This document shows positions 21,636 to 32,664 of a stretch of 42,866 nucleotides of DNA, in pieces. A program made the position numbers and the translations under genes. The notes below the pieces were generated by a model, which saw only the letters and a program-made list of their open reading frames with translations, ran no database searches and had not been told where the DNA came from. The DNA is from Phialocephala subalpina (lineage: Eukaryota > Ascomycota > Leotiomycetes > Helotiales > Mollisiaceae): NCBI GenBank assembly GCA_900073065.1, contig FJOG01000013.1, forward strand, positions 1,437,548 to 1,480,413, in the 5' to 3' direction. Within the stretch, counting starts at the first letter, position 1, and the number at the start of each line of letters is the position of its first letter.

Positions 21636-23434
21636 CTACAGCTCAGGAGCAGCCAGCTCATGCTTCTCATTCTTCCCATCGGCAGGTACTTGATCATTCT
21701 GCCCCGCATCGTCTTTCCCAGTTGTCACAAGCATTGGCTCAATCTCTCCAGGAAGCTCAGAATGTCTGTAGCTAGCATCAGGTCCGATCAGCTCACTTAT
21801 CGTGGTCTCTGGTGTCTTTGTCTTTGTCTTCGTCCTTGAGCGTCTCTGAAACCAAAAGAGCACAACGCAGCAGGTGATGAGAAGAGGGATTCCAAGTCCA
21901 AGTCCGACGCTTACACCAATTGTCAAAGCTCGACTGTGCTGTGTTGACTCTGGTGACGATGGCAACGAGAATGGTGATGTAGTGGGTGAGTTTCCGTTTC
22001 TGAGGAGAGCTGAAGCTGGAATTGCCGCAATACCGCCTGGTGGTATCTCGATGATTTTGCCTTCCTGCGAGGCGCTTGCGAGTAGCGCGACGGAGAAGAT
22101 ATAGTTCTGTTGATCAAAGACGGTGTACATTCGTCTGAGAAACGCTGTCGAGATACTCGAACCACTGGTATTTGGATCACGGGCACCGATCATGAACTTG
22201 CATGCTGTTGCATATGGTCCTTGGTCGTCCCCTGCTCCGGTCCCATTGTGTTTTGTCAGCGCGAACATGGGGACCGAGACCACAACATCCGAGGATCTCT
22301 TGAATGTAATATCGATTGTGCTCTGATTGTTGAGAAACGAGCATGGTACAATAGGTAGAGAATAGTTGCCTCCGCCATCAGTGGCATTAAAAGTTGCACC
22401 AACTGCGCTCCAAATAGCAGCAGCTAGGGGAAACGGGAATTTGCTGAAGCCTTCATACTGGAATGAAACAGCTTCCGAAAGCAGAGGAGATGGAATAGCT
22501 AAAGATGTGAGAGAGTCTGAAGAACTTATACGAATCGAAGACATCATGACGCGTAGTTGTGCTGCTGTCTCGAAATTGGATGTCTCGAAGTTAGGTGTCT
22601 CGAAGTTGAATGCCTGGCTGATATATGATGCCATGGTCGGGAGGCTGATGAGAGAGCCAAGGTATCGATTCGAGTTTATCCCTCCGAATAGGATATGGTC
22701 ACTCGAAGCATCAACTGCGTCGTACCAAATGCTGTAAGAATTGCTGCGAATGACGCTCTGACTGACGAGTCGTTCCGTAAATGACGGGAAAGGGGTACCG
22801 ATTCCATCAACTTTAGTCTAAAGTGCAGCCTCATCAACGGGTAAGCTGAGCCTAATGATATAAGGTGCATCATTCGTAACACTGACATATTGACTGTGTA
22901 GTATCCCTTGAGTAACGCTGGTGTTAACGACCGAGCCATAAAACGCCAGGTTTGAGATGAACGGCATGGCCTCCAACGTGATACTTCCAGAAAAGAAAGA
23001 AAAATCATCGGTAGAATACATAACTTGAGTTCCTACCAGCCAGCCTGGACTGGAGCTAGTGAGACTTTGGTTGTAAAGCACTGCACTGATCCACCGATTG
23101 GCCGACGTAGACTCGGAGGCATTGTCTTGCCAATCGAATTAGTCAAACATTTTGTAAGCTCAGTTTGGGTGCCTTACATATGTGTCCAACTCCCCCATTC
23201 AAATTATTTTGACCCACGATCATAGAGTCTCCCGTTCCGATCCGGAAAAGGCCGATGAGTTTTGTGGAGGGGTTCCGATAGCGAAGTCGATCGATCCGAA
23301 CTCGATATCACCGGTCTCCTACAAAAGTCAGCATAGATCTCGGTCAATTGCCGCTCCATACTTACTCCCACCGTAAAGGGGATATCCAGAATTTTAACCA
23401 TAGCATTACGAAGCGGCAATCGAGCTCCGTAATC
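21636..23434 (-). pseudogene. Second pepsin-fold pseudoprotease gene, tandem paralogue, frameshifted and stopped
   Basis: Paralogue of the neighbouring gene with the same plan. Recognisable minus-strand exons are 23434-23366 (DYGARLPLRNAM to DIPFTVG), 23318-23178 and 23125-21636. Intron 1 (23319-23365) and intron 2 (23126-23177) fall at the same positions and phases as in the first gene, with the junction peptide YNAS in both. The first gene's third intron is absent here. IGTPPQ is present, but a one-base loss at the A-run near 23260-23263 (T-run on plus) shifts the frame. After it the continuation reads LIGLFRIGTGDSMIV, with the catalytic DTG position already changed. Codon TAG at 22820-22818 interrupts an otherwise gap-free alignment (SLPVDEAAL-stop-TKVDG). 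The C-terminal part keeps IVPCSFLNN, a stalk, a transmembrane helix (IGVSVGLGLGIPLLITCCVV) and a tail. The second catalytic motif is also gone. The true N-terminus and signal peptide were not found; another intron ending at 23435 is likely. Confidence 0.8.
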
Positions 23435-25048
23435 CTGACCGTTCGATAGTACTGAGACTCAATAGACTCAAATTCGAAACAAAAATCAATTCCTCCGGGA
23501 AAGATATCGGCATGCTTCGAGGAGGAGCAAGCTGACGAGTGCGAATCTTGGAGACAGTTAATATTTGGATCTGAAAGAATAATTGCACGCACGATGGCTA
23601 AGAATGGCGGGCAAGAACTTAGGTTCCTTTCCTGTGGCGCAGCCCACGAAAGAGGATTGACTTGCTGGTCGAGGATGTTGGCTTTTGATAGCTGGGACTA
23701 CCGATATCCAATGGAAACCCGAAGCTGAGATAATACAGTAATAGCGAAATGCATTATTGGCTCCCGAAACAACAAATTCTTGGTCATGAAAAGACTGCGG
23801 CCTTGTTAAGACATGGTAACCTTAAAAGTACTCAATGGAAAGGAACTAGGGCTCCACCAGTTGGCGCAGCAAATTCTGGGTGTCTTCGGGCCATCTCTCA
23901 AATCGAAGGCACGTGAGAGGCATGTGACATGTGCACCTGCACACACTTGCAGATATCTCTAGAGATCTGCCGATGGAATCGCTCAAACGCAGAGATTAGG
24001 AGCATGATGACCAACCTTCATAAGTTCAGAAGCATCCCCCCAGATAGAACAACGTAGCCATATCGATCTGGATCTCGACCTTCTGCCTTGGAGCATCTCC
24101 TGCCCCGCTCGACAAGGCTGGAGGTGCAAGAGTCGAACTTCGTGTTTATTTCCATCGAGTTTCGAGTATGAAAGGTTCCCCAAGCCAATATCCATGACGA
24201 TACAGGTGGGCAGTGATTCTTTCAAGTCGTCAATTAGTAGTTGGGATGAGAAACTGAGATTCGGGCAGAAGGCTGATGTGCGCCTCAAAAAACAAGGGCC
24301 TTTCGCCAAGGGAAGATTCAGAACTCTGCGGCATGCGTCAGTAAATGAAGTTTAGATTCTCAGTAGTCCATCGCATGATTGTTTCAACTCGCGTAGGACA
24401 AGATTAAGTCTCACGAGCTCCCCGATTCATGAGGTAGCTATTCATCACGGCACGTGACGAGACATGTGACACCTAGAATAGAACCTGAACAGACGCTCAT
24501 TGCAGCTGTAGAACTCTCACCTCTTGATAGGAGAACTGAGCTTGAAAGTAACTGCTATTCTATGAAGGTTTCCCACGTGAATGCGGCCCTCGCTTGAAAT
24601 TTTCGTGCCCGTCACAATATGAATCGTGACGACTATGAGTACAACTGAAAGACAAGTCTCTAAAGCCTCAAACATCTCCGTGTACGAGGGATCAGAGGCG
24701 TCCTATTAGGACTTAATTTATCGATCGACCATTGTTGCGAGACTCTTGTCATCCTTACGATCGATAAAAATGTCCTTCGAGAGCTAGGACGTGTCGCGAT
24801 GCATATGTTTGAAATGGGAGAAAGATCAGAAGTATAGAGCGTTGGAGCTTATAAAACACATAAACATGGGTAGACAAAATTAAAATTAAAATCAGACTCG
24901 CGTTCTGTGCAGAACATGAAGATTGATGTTTATCGGCTGAGGTCTGAGATCAAATTTAAGGTCGTCCATTTTCAGCTTAGCTCCTCGATTGGTGAAGCAC
25001 CACAACTCCTCATGCTCTCCTGACTTGTAAGATTACAAACCTCAAAGC
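23435..25048. other. Gene-poor intergenic stretch
   Basis: 23435-23600 probably contains the lost or unresolved first exon of the broken pepsin-fold gene. The rest shows scattered short frames without motifs; the longest is 108 codons at 23983-24309 on minus. I see no RNA gene or repeat. The last few hundred bases would be the upstream region of the frame at 25049. Confidence 0.4.
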
Positions 25049-25735
25049 ATGTCGAGGACAGACCGAAGGGTCACAACTCAAATGCTCATATCAACCATCC
25101 AGTTCTCAAGGGCACAGCAATTCTCACCACCAAATTGCTTGTTGCGGCTGGCCCTCATCCTCACTTGCAAAAATGGTGCCGCACTTCACCATGTATCTCG
25201 AGCAAGCTTCTCCAGCACCACCCCTACGCAGTTCGCTAAACCCTCGAAACGAGAGCAGGCTATACTCTAAAAGAATGGCCTGAATCTTCATTGGAAGAAG
25301 GCAGAGATTCGCGACGTCGTCAAAGATGAGAAAACTCGCAGCTACCTCTAAAAAATCTGGCCCAAAAACTCTCAAAGCGAGGCGGCCTTCGGGACCAAGA
25401 AAAAGACCCCAACACCTCAGGATCACACACCCTCACACTCCCCCAAAGCCTCCCCAAGAGAACTTCCACCTCGAGACTGGGGACTCTTCACCAAAATCTT
25501 CTCCGACGACCGCTATAAATTTCTTCGTCCTCTCTGGATACAGCGCCAATTCAAAGCGCTTGAGAAGATTGACAAAGAATTGGATTGGAGAGAGTTGCAA
25601 GCGATATGGAATGGAGCTATGAATGAGAACATTATGAAGGCTAGAAGGCTAAATTGGTTTGTTTCCAGCACGCGGATGATTGGGCTGGTATTTATTGCGG
25701 TGGGAGTTGTAGAGTGGGTGATTTTCTCCTCGTGA
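25049..25735 (+). pseudogene. Probable mitochondrial single-helix protein frame with two TAA stops
   Basis: A single reading frame of 229 codons from the ATG at 25049 to TGA at 25733-25735 is coherent but broken by TAA at 25268-25270 (codon 74) and 25349-25351 (codon 101). The N-terminus is basic and hydroxylated, with RASFSSTTPTQF resembling a mitochondrial presequence cleavage region. The middle is charged and Pro/Ser-rich (KKKTPTPQDHTPSHSPKASP). The C-terminal part looks well conserved in character: DWGLFTKIFSDDRYKFLRPL, then LDWRELQAIWNGAMNENIMK, ending in a hydrophobic helix RMIGLVFIAVGVVEWVIF. I do not recognise the family. No intron of fungal size removes either stop without shifting the frame. 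Both stops could arise from CAA by a C-to-T change. Confidence 0.5.
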
Positions 25736-27082
25736 GAAGGAGGAGGTGCAGGGCGGGGTAGCAGGCGGGGCGATGGGCGGAAACTTGCATCGAATAGAAT
25801 ACAATGTTCCATAAAACTTCGAGATTTGAGGCGGTGGAGCGGGGCGGAGGGAGTGGCGATGTGCAACGAAGTGCGTTCTCACCCTCATTTTCTGAGCTTA
25901 AGTCAATGTCCTGAAGGCGGCTGGACTTGGAGATTTGTAACATAGATTGATACTGGGAGGAAGGCGCGAAATTTGGTCCACCACGTTCAATCGGACTCTA
26001 CTCACCTCAGTGTCTTAAGGCAAGTGTATCTTTTATCTTGTCCTCTCGTCTCATCTCAAGCATTGCAAGATCCCATCTCGTCTGAAAGGACTCGATTGTT
26101 TCGATCTCATTTCGTTCCAGGCATATCAGGAGAGCGCCCCTCATGGCCCTCGTCTCCTTCTCGTCTTCATATTCTTCTACTTTTTGATTTAATTCACCCT
26201 TGTCGTGACTGCTTTAGCTCACCCCGCATCCACATCACGCTAGCCAGCCTCCGTGTTACCCCTTTTATCCAGCCGAGGACAACACATCCCTCTACCACAC
26301 CATCCTCATCTTCGTTGCTCCCTTCGCTACCAAGCCCCGTGACACAAAAAACTTCCATATGCACAAGCATTAATCTATTTTCCTTCTTCCTGCGCTCTCT
26401 GTCCTTGGCAACGCCATCGTCCTCGTATTCCTTCCCCTCAGCTGACGATCCTCCACACCTGCCGCAACGTTTCCGGTAGTACAGCGCCACAACCGTCGAA
26501 TCGCCCTAGTGTGATCTGGGGAAGACGTCGATGCACAAACACGTACAGAAAATCACATCCTGTAGGGCGAGCCAGCATTCAGAACGAGAGCACTGAACCG
26601 GGAATTCGAGATCCATGGCTCCCTGCCTCGCGATCTGCAGGGCCCCGACGGTTACAATTGTCCGGCCGATGGCAGACACAAGATCCTCAACGTACAGGGT
26701 CATTGCTCTTGTCACCTTTCCAATCTTGTTCTGGAATATGATCTGAGGGAAAATGGGTCTCGTGAGTGGAGAACACGGTCAACACGAGAATATAGATGGA
26801 AAATAGTGCTTGGCGATGTCAGGTACCGAGATCTGTATTCCCCGAGATGAATGGAGGCAGACTGGGCTGGTGCAGGAGCGAGGACGAGGGGAGATCATGA
26901 GATGCGATGATTTTGATGATGAGTACGAGCTGAGGGTGAGCTTTCCTCGTATTCGTGAGGGCTGGAAGGAGATGGTCTGTTGTTGTGAACTTGCCGGTTG
27001 CATAAATACTCTCCTCTCCCTTCGTGCTTGTTTCAATCTCATTAACAACAAGACCAACTAAGTCTCCAATCCACTTACAAAA
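25736..27082. other. Gene-poor stretch left of the assembly gap
   Basis: CT-rich, low-complexity sequence around 26000-26480 and frames with no motif. On the minus strand 26819-27082 reads as an 88-codon open stretch (VVNEIETSTKGEESIYATGK and onward) that runs into the gap and might be a terminal exon, but nothing identifies it. Confidence 0.35.
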
Positions 27083-27700
27083 NNNNNNNNNNNNNNNNNN
27101 NNNNNNNNNNNNNNNNNNNNNNNNNNNNNNNNNNNNNNNNNNNNNNNNNNNNNNNNNNNNNNNNNNNNNNNNNNNNNNNNNNNNNNNNNNNNNNNNNNNN
27201 NNNNNNNNNNNNNNNNNNNNNNNNNNNNNNNNNNNNNNNNNNNNNNNNNNNNNNNNNNNNNNNNNNNNNNNNNNNNNNNNNNNNNNNNNNNNNNNNNNNN
27301 NNNNNNNNNNNNNNNNNNNNNNNNNNNNNNNNNNNNNNNNNNNNNNNNNNNNNNNNNNNNNNNNNNNNNNNNNNNNNNNNNNNNNNNNNNNNNNNNNNNN
27401 NNNNNNNNNNNNNNNNNNNNNNNNNNNNNNNNNNNNNNNNNNNNNNNNNNNNNNNNNNNNNNNNNNNNNNNNNNNNNNNNNNNNNNNNNNNNNNNNNNNN
27501 NNNNNNNNNNNNNNNNNNNNNNNNNNNNNNNNNNNNNNNNNNNNNNNNNNNNNNNNNNNNNNNNNNNNNNNNNNNNNNNNNNNNNNNNNNNNNNNNNNNN
27601 NNNNNNNNNNNNNNNNNNNNNNNNNNNNNNNNNNNNNNNNNNNNNNNNNNNNNNNNNNNNNNNNNNNNNNNNNNNNNNNNNNNNNNNNNNNNNNNNNNNN
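27083..27700. other. Assembly gap, 618 N
   Basis: All bases are N. Frames crossing it are artefacts. The 56 bases between the gap and the next start codon are the only visible upstream sequence for the small secreted protein, so its promoter is mostly hidden. Confidence 1.
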
Positions 27701-27756
27701 CCTCAATCCCTCATCAACAAACCCCAAGCTTTTCCCCCATCCCCCAACTCATCAAG

Positions 27757-28305
27757 ATGCAACTCAAATCCACCCTCCTCGCCCTCATCCCCCTCCTCAC
27801 CACCTCCGTCTCAGCAGACAGCTGGTCCGTCAAGAACTTCACCCGCAACTGCACGAACCCTAACATCTGCACCTATTACTTCACCATCGATTTCAACAAC
27901 GGGATCACGCAGCACTGTACTACGGTTGATTTCGCCACGCCGGCTGGGCATCATTCTTGGGCCAATATTCCGTGCCAGGAGGTACTTTCTTTCCCTCATT
28001 TCCCCACCCTCCCCCTCCTATCCCCTCAATCCCTCTCTTCAAATGAACGAGAGGATGGAAAATTAGATAGACTGACACCATAGCAGAATTCAAACTATGT
28101 AATCTCCTGGGGTTGGGCCCCAGCCCCCAACGACTTCACAGTCATGACCATCGTCAAAGAAGATTCTCAAACCGAAGCTTTCTTCGGGTATAATAGCCCC
28201 GACGCCGTGAACCCGATTGCGAGCTATCCGGACGTTGGACCGAATGCTGTGCAGAGTACTGGCGTTAAGCCGATTGCTGTTGTTGGGAGACGGTGGGGTG
28301 CTTGA
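27757..28305 (+). CDS. Small secreted four-cysteine protein, two exons
   Basis: A 147-residue secreted protein. Exon 1 is 27757-27981 and exon 2 is 28087-28305 (444 nt in total). The intron (27982-28086, 105 nt) begins GTACTT and ends CAG. A classic signal peptide MQLKSTLLALIPLLTTSVSA precedes DSWSVKNFTRNCTNPNICTY. The mature part has four Cys (NCTNPNIC, HCTTV, PCQE), enough for two disulfides, and one N-glycosylation sequon at NFT and another at NCT. Exon 2 carries YVISWGWAPAPNDFTVMTIV and ends VGRRWGA. The size and features fit fungal small secreted proteins, which include effector candidates; I cannot name a function. The start ATG is the first after the gap and gives the signal peptide. 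No lesions. Confidence 0.85.
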
Positions 28306-29197
28306 GGTGGAGAGATGGCTGTGGTTATTTGGAGGGGGGAGGGAATGAGGTAGAAGTAATTAAATGAAAAGGATTAATCGACTTCAGACCTGATCTAGAG
28401 GAGATGCGATGCTACATTACAATATGAGCTGAATGAATCCTACTATATGAAGTGCAGTAGCATGCCACATTGCTCCCACACAATTCTCTAGAGTCTAGCG
28501 TTACGCGGAGGCGGGGTGAACTATTCGTAGAGGAAAGGAAAAAAGGCTGACCTTGATGGAGGAGAGTAACGAGAGTTGATTCGACGACTTGGGATACCGA
28601 GGAAGGAAGAACAAGTAAACGAAGGGGTTTTTTTTGGGTTGGGGGGTGGGATTCTAGAAGGATAAGCTGAAACAATTTGGTCTACTCGAATTGGACAGAT
28701 AATAATGCTTGAGATGAGACGACATGACACGAGAAGACTGCACTTGCCAGATTTCTGCGGTTTCATTCGTGAGAATGCCCACTAAATTCCAGTGTTCATT
28801 GCATCTAGAATTGCGTTCGTGACTTTTAAGAGCCATTCATTGACAATCTAGTAACTGAGAGCTAGAGTTGTCTTATCGCCATACATGAGGAAGAAGCTTT
28901 CCACCCATTGCTTCATCATGACATATATTGTTCCCATCTCCCTCGCCGTCAAATGGTAGAAAGTAATCACCCGAGTCATCGACTCTGGTCGAGGTATCTA
29001 TGCATTCCATTCCGTTTCCTAAACGCCAATTCATAAGATCTCTAGGCCCGAGAGAACGCCGCCCATGGGTATCATCGTATCATAATTTCCATCTGGCCTG
29101 CAAAGCCAAATCAACTCCTCCATATGCATGCCAACCAGTTGCTCCTTTCGTACATTAGAGCTAATGCAATATTTTAATCGGCGTCCTATTTGCCGCT
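28306..29197. other. Intergenic region between convergent genes
   Basis: 3' flanks of the small secreted protein (plus) and SCAP (minus). Overlapping 60-87 codon frames on minus carry no motif. A T/G homopolymer run lies near 28625-28650. Nothing else seen. Confidence 0.45.
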
Positions 29198-32100
29198 TCA
29201 AAATGTTTTCTTTCTTGCGCCAACTGCTCTTCTTCGTCTACTCGCAGCAGCCATCCCCACGAAAGCGGTATCATCATTCGAGCTCTCAGCGGCATCGAAA
29301 TTGTCATGACCAACACTGATGATCTTGACAATGTTGCCAAGTGCAACTGCGAGACTGCGCTTGCCCATCTTCTGTAGAGGGCCGAGCGAGCTGATCAAAA
29401 GGTGATCGTGCTCGTTGTAGCCGAATAGAGGTGATGTAGCGCGCAAGCCACGAGCAGAAATAGACCACACCTCCCAAGCCTCGTCCTCGGTGTTCTGACG
29501 TTCAAGGGAAGTTCGATTGGCGCCTCTACGTCGAATGCCAATATTTGCGGGTGGCCGTGGGTTGGCCTCCTCGGGGGATTCCTTCTTCCGGATGCCTACC
29601 AAGTAGCCAACTTGCAATGCCTCCCATTGTCCAGGGTTCTCAACCTCGTACCGATGCTCCACCGTCTCGCGCCATAAGCAGCAAGTTTTGCTGCCCGGAG
29701 TCCACGGATCACGGAAACAAATAGTGTCGCCCTCACGTTGAGGCAGATATGATTGGAGAATGACGTTTCCCGTTTCGGCACACGTATACGCGATAGCGAG
29801 ACTGGCAAGGCCAACTGAACCGCATTGAGGACGTCTCCGGGTAGAGTGAAAGCAGCGAAGGGAATCCTTTTTCATCTCCTTGGTCGTGAAAGTATGCGTG
29901 ACACGATGGGTGACAATGTCAATCAGATCGACTGTGTGTTTGCGTACCGCCAGGAAGGAGCTCAAGATTGGCAACGGTAGGATTGACAAGATCTCCTTAT
30001 CATCCGGAGGCTCAGGTATCTCAAGGCCGTCAGAGACCCAGCCTCCTTCCATTTGAGAAGCAATATGGACACAACCCTTCCTCGAAGAAGTAATAATTCG
30101 TGGTGGTGGATTGGGCGAAGTGGCGTTCGGTTTCTCAAAATGTTGACGGACACAGACGAGTGGGCTACGGCATATCTGTATCTGTTTGTTCTCGTTGCTT
30201 TCCACGTGGAGCTCACTCATTAATCCATTATGACGAACCACAACGACAGGATCAATGAATTCAGCCTTGTCGTGACCGAAGCAGAATGACAGTGGTATGC
30301 GACCCTTCACTTCAACCTGCATCGATGGACCCCATCTCTTCTCTGGAATATTCCAAAGAAAGACTTGATCTTTCCCGGAGAGAATGGCTAGCCAATTCGA
30401 GTCGTTGTCAATCGCAATCGCCAGTACTGGAAACGGGTCAACGTGGGTTTCCACATCTTGGACAATGTAGCTCATGATCCCCTGGCGAACATCCCAGATG
30501 CGGATCCACCTATCCAGGCCAACCGTTGCCAAAACTCCATCTCGAGATGTAGTCAAGAGCATGACGTCTAGAGCATGTCCTTTGCTCAAGGTCTTGACGG
30601 ATAAGAGCGGGTCATCTTCTCTCTCAACTTCGTCATCTACTGACTCGTCCCATAATAGATAATTCATTAACAGGCAAACAGCTGCGACAATGATGATAAC
30701 TGCAAGCATGAAGGTCTTGAATTGGTTCCTGGCGAAGTCGTAGGCAGCAGGTAGTAATGGGCGAATACCTGAGTGGTCTGGAGTTCGGTCCGAGCCGTTC
30801 AAGACAAAGATCAGGGGGTCATACACCCGTGCAATGTAATGTGTTGCCAGTGGCTTGATCACTTGAATGACTTCGTGTGCTGTCTCGTGGTCTTGCATTC
30901 GAAGCCAAGCGTTTGGTGTTCTTGCTTGATGGATATCCACAGACAAGGAAGAAGTTGCAGCTGATCCCGGTGCTCGACTTTTGGATCCCAGCCAGGATAT
31001 AAATCTCCAAATAGTTTGGGCATAGGTTTCGTCCTCATAGAAATGCCATTGCGCAATAACAGAGACGCCTATCATCACAAGAGTGCCTCCGATTCTAGTC
31101 GAGAATGGCCCTTCCATATGCAGTATTGATGCAAGAGACCATGATCTTTCCTTCGGGTCAAGCTCTGGACTTAACGAGCCACTTCTAGTAGTCGCTCGGA
31201 ATAGAGAATCACTCAGCTCCATTCGCAGTACGTCAACGCTCAAGACCGAGGTGAAGAAGGTGCATAAGTAGAAGAAGTCGAAAACAATGGCGATAGCTGC
31301 AAATGCACAAAAGTTTGCGACTTGGGGACCTATGTTGGATAGCATCCATAGGATAACCAAGTTTTGAGCGACACCAGAAAGTGCAATGTGGCCAACCTCA
31401 CCTAGAGCTTCCCCAATTCGGACTCCGGGAGTACTCTCTGGAGGAGTCATGATAACTGCATTGATCAGCCTGAAGATGTTCTCCAAGCCTATTACCAGCA
31501 TAACAATTGGGAATACTGCTCTGGGAATCTTGGAGAGGTCTATCTTGAAGATGGCACAGATGGTGAAACTTGACATGATCGACACTGCAATTTGATTTGT
31601 GACAGCAAGAATGAGACCGACCCGGGATTTAAGTGCGCGCAGCTTCGATAGGCTGACGAAGAAGTATAGGGCTGTGAGACTGTATGCCACGGCAAGAAAA
31701 AGGTCGTCCTTAAAGGAGAGAGGTTGAAATCGGAATTCGTATAGGGTGCTGATGAATGACCGTCCATTAGAAGGGTAGAGTTGCCATTTCCCTGAATGTC
31801 GGAGAGCCAATTCCTCTGCCTTTCTTTCCCATTGTCTGCCAACGGGGGAGTCCAGCATATGTATTAGTGTAATTACTAAAGCATCTGCAGCGACAAGTCT
31901 GTGGTCCTCAAATCGCTTGCCGCTGAAGACAATCGAATGCCGAAGTGTGACGTTGACAGAGGTCGATTGGCGGGAGCGTTTGTTAACGGTGCCTATAATG
32001 TCATTGTCCTCTGCAATCTTCTCTGTAGAACATGACCAGTACTGTAACGGTGAATGGAAGAACCAGGAGGCGTTCGTCAAGCCATTGATCGCATGCAGAG

Positions 32101-32664
32101 TGTCTCGATCGTCTGTAGTCAGGTCGGTGAAAGGATTAAAGCGGGGTAGTTGATTGGATGTCCGACGAGGGGCAAAGTCGATGGTGGGGCCTAGTAGTTC
32201 GTCTTGGATTTCAAGTGCGCTCTGAAGGACGTCTTGCTTCAAAGCTTTCATGTAGGATCCTGCATTGTCTTAGCAAAATGAAACCAAGGCGCTATAGAGA
32301 TCGCATACCGTGCACCCATATCGATCTCATAATAACATCAGGACGCGTGTCCGGTCGGCCTTCATACGGCTGCGCAGATGTCCAGACATGGTGTGGCAGA
32401 TTCGACGAGCCGTTGGTGAAGTTATTTGTGTAAAGGAAAGGAAAAGGGTAAATCAGGATCGCAGCGACAGCGACAGAGATCATGAGGGTGATGATAGGGT
32501 GACGTGCCGCATTGTAACCGTAACGAGTGAAGAAAGCCCGGAGAGGATGCTTCTTGTCGAGCTTTGGAGGGTCCGTAGTTCTGTATAGAGTCAGTAATCG
32601 GCGACGACATGCTTATGGAAGAGCCGGCATACCCGCGGAACGGGTATAGAAGATACCACAACAT
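29198..32664 (-). CDS. scp1: SCAP, sterol-sensing SREBP cleavage-activating protein homologue, three exons
   Basis: Polytopic ER membrane protein that, in the family, binds the sterol-regulated transcription factor SREBP through C-terminal WD repeats and escorts or stabilises it according to sterol or oxygen supply. Minus-strand exons 32664-32633, 32580-32309 and 32259-29198 give 3366 nt and 1121 residues. The start MLWYLLYPFRGTT and then HPLRAFFTRYG match fungal SCAP N-termini. The first helix (ITLMISVAVAAILIYPFPFL) is followed by the luminal NLPHHVWTSAQPYEG and IWVHGSYMKAL, the latter spliced across intron 2. The sterol-sensing domain spans about residues 285-445, with LFLAVAYSLTALYFFVSLSK, VTNQIAVSIMSSFTICAIF, FPIVMLVIGLENIFRLINAV and VAQNLVILWMLSNIGPQVAN. 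A further helix (TFMLAVIIIVAAVCLLMNYL) precedes WD-like repeats (TSRDGVLATVGLDRWIRIWD and others). The C-terminus is basic (SRRRRAVGARKKTF). Introns are 52 and 49 nt. No lesions. No SREBP gene is in the window. Confidence 0.93.

Noticed and set aside
26819..27863. Frames of about 280-300 residues spanning the N run
   Set aside because: The N bases carry no information; the length is an artefact.
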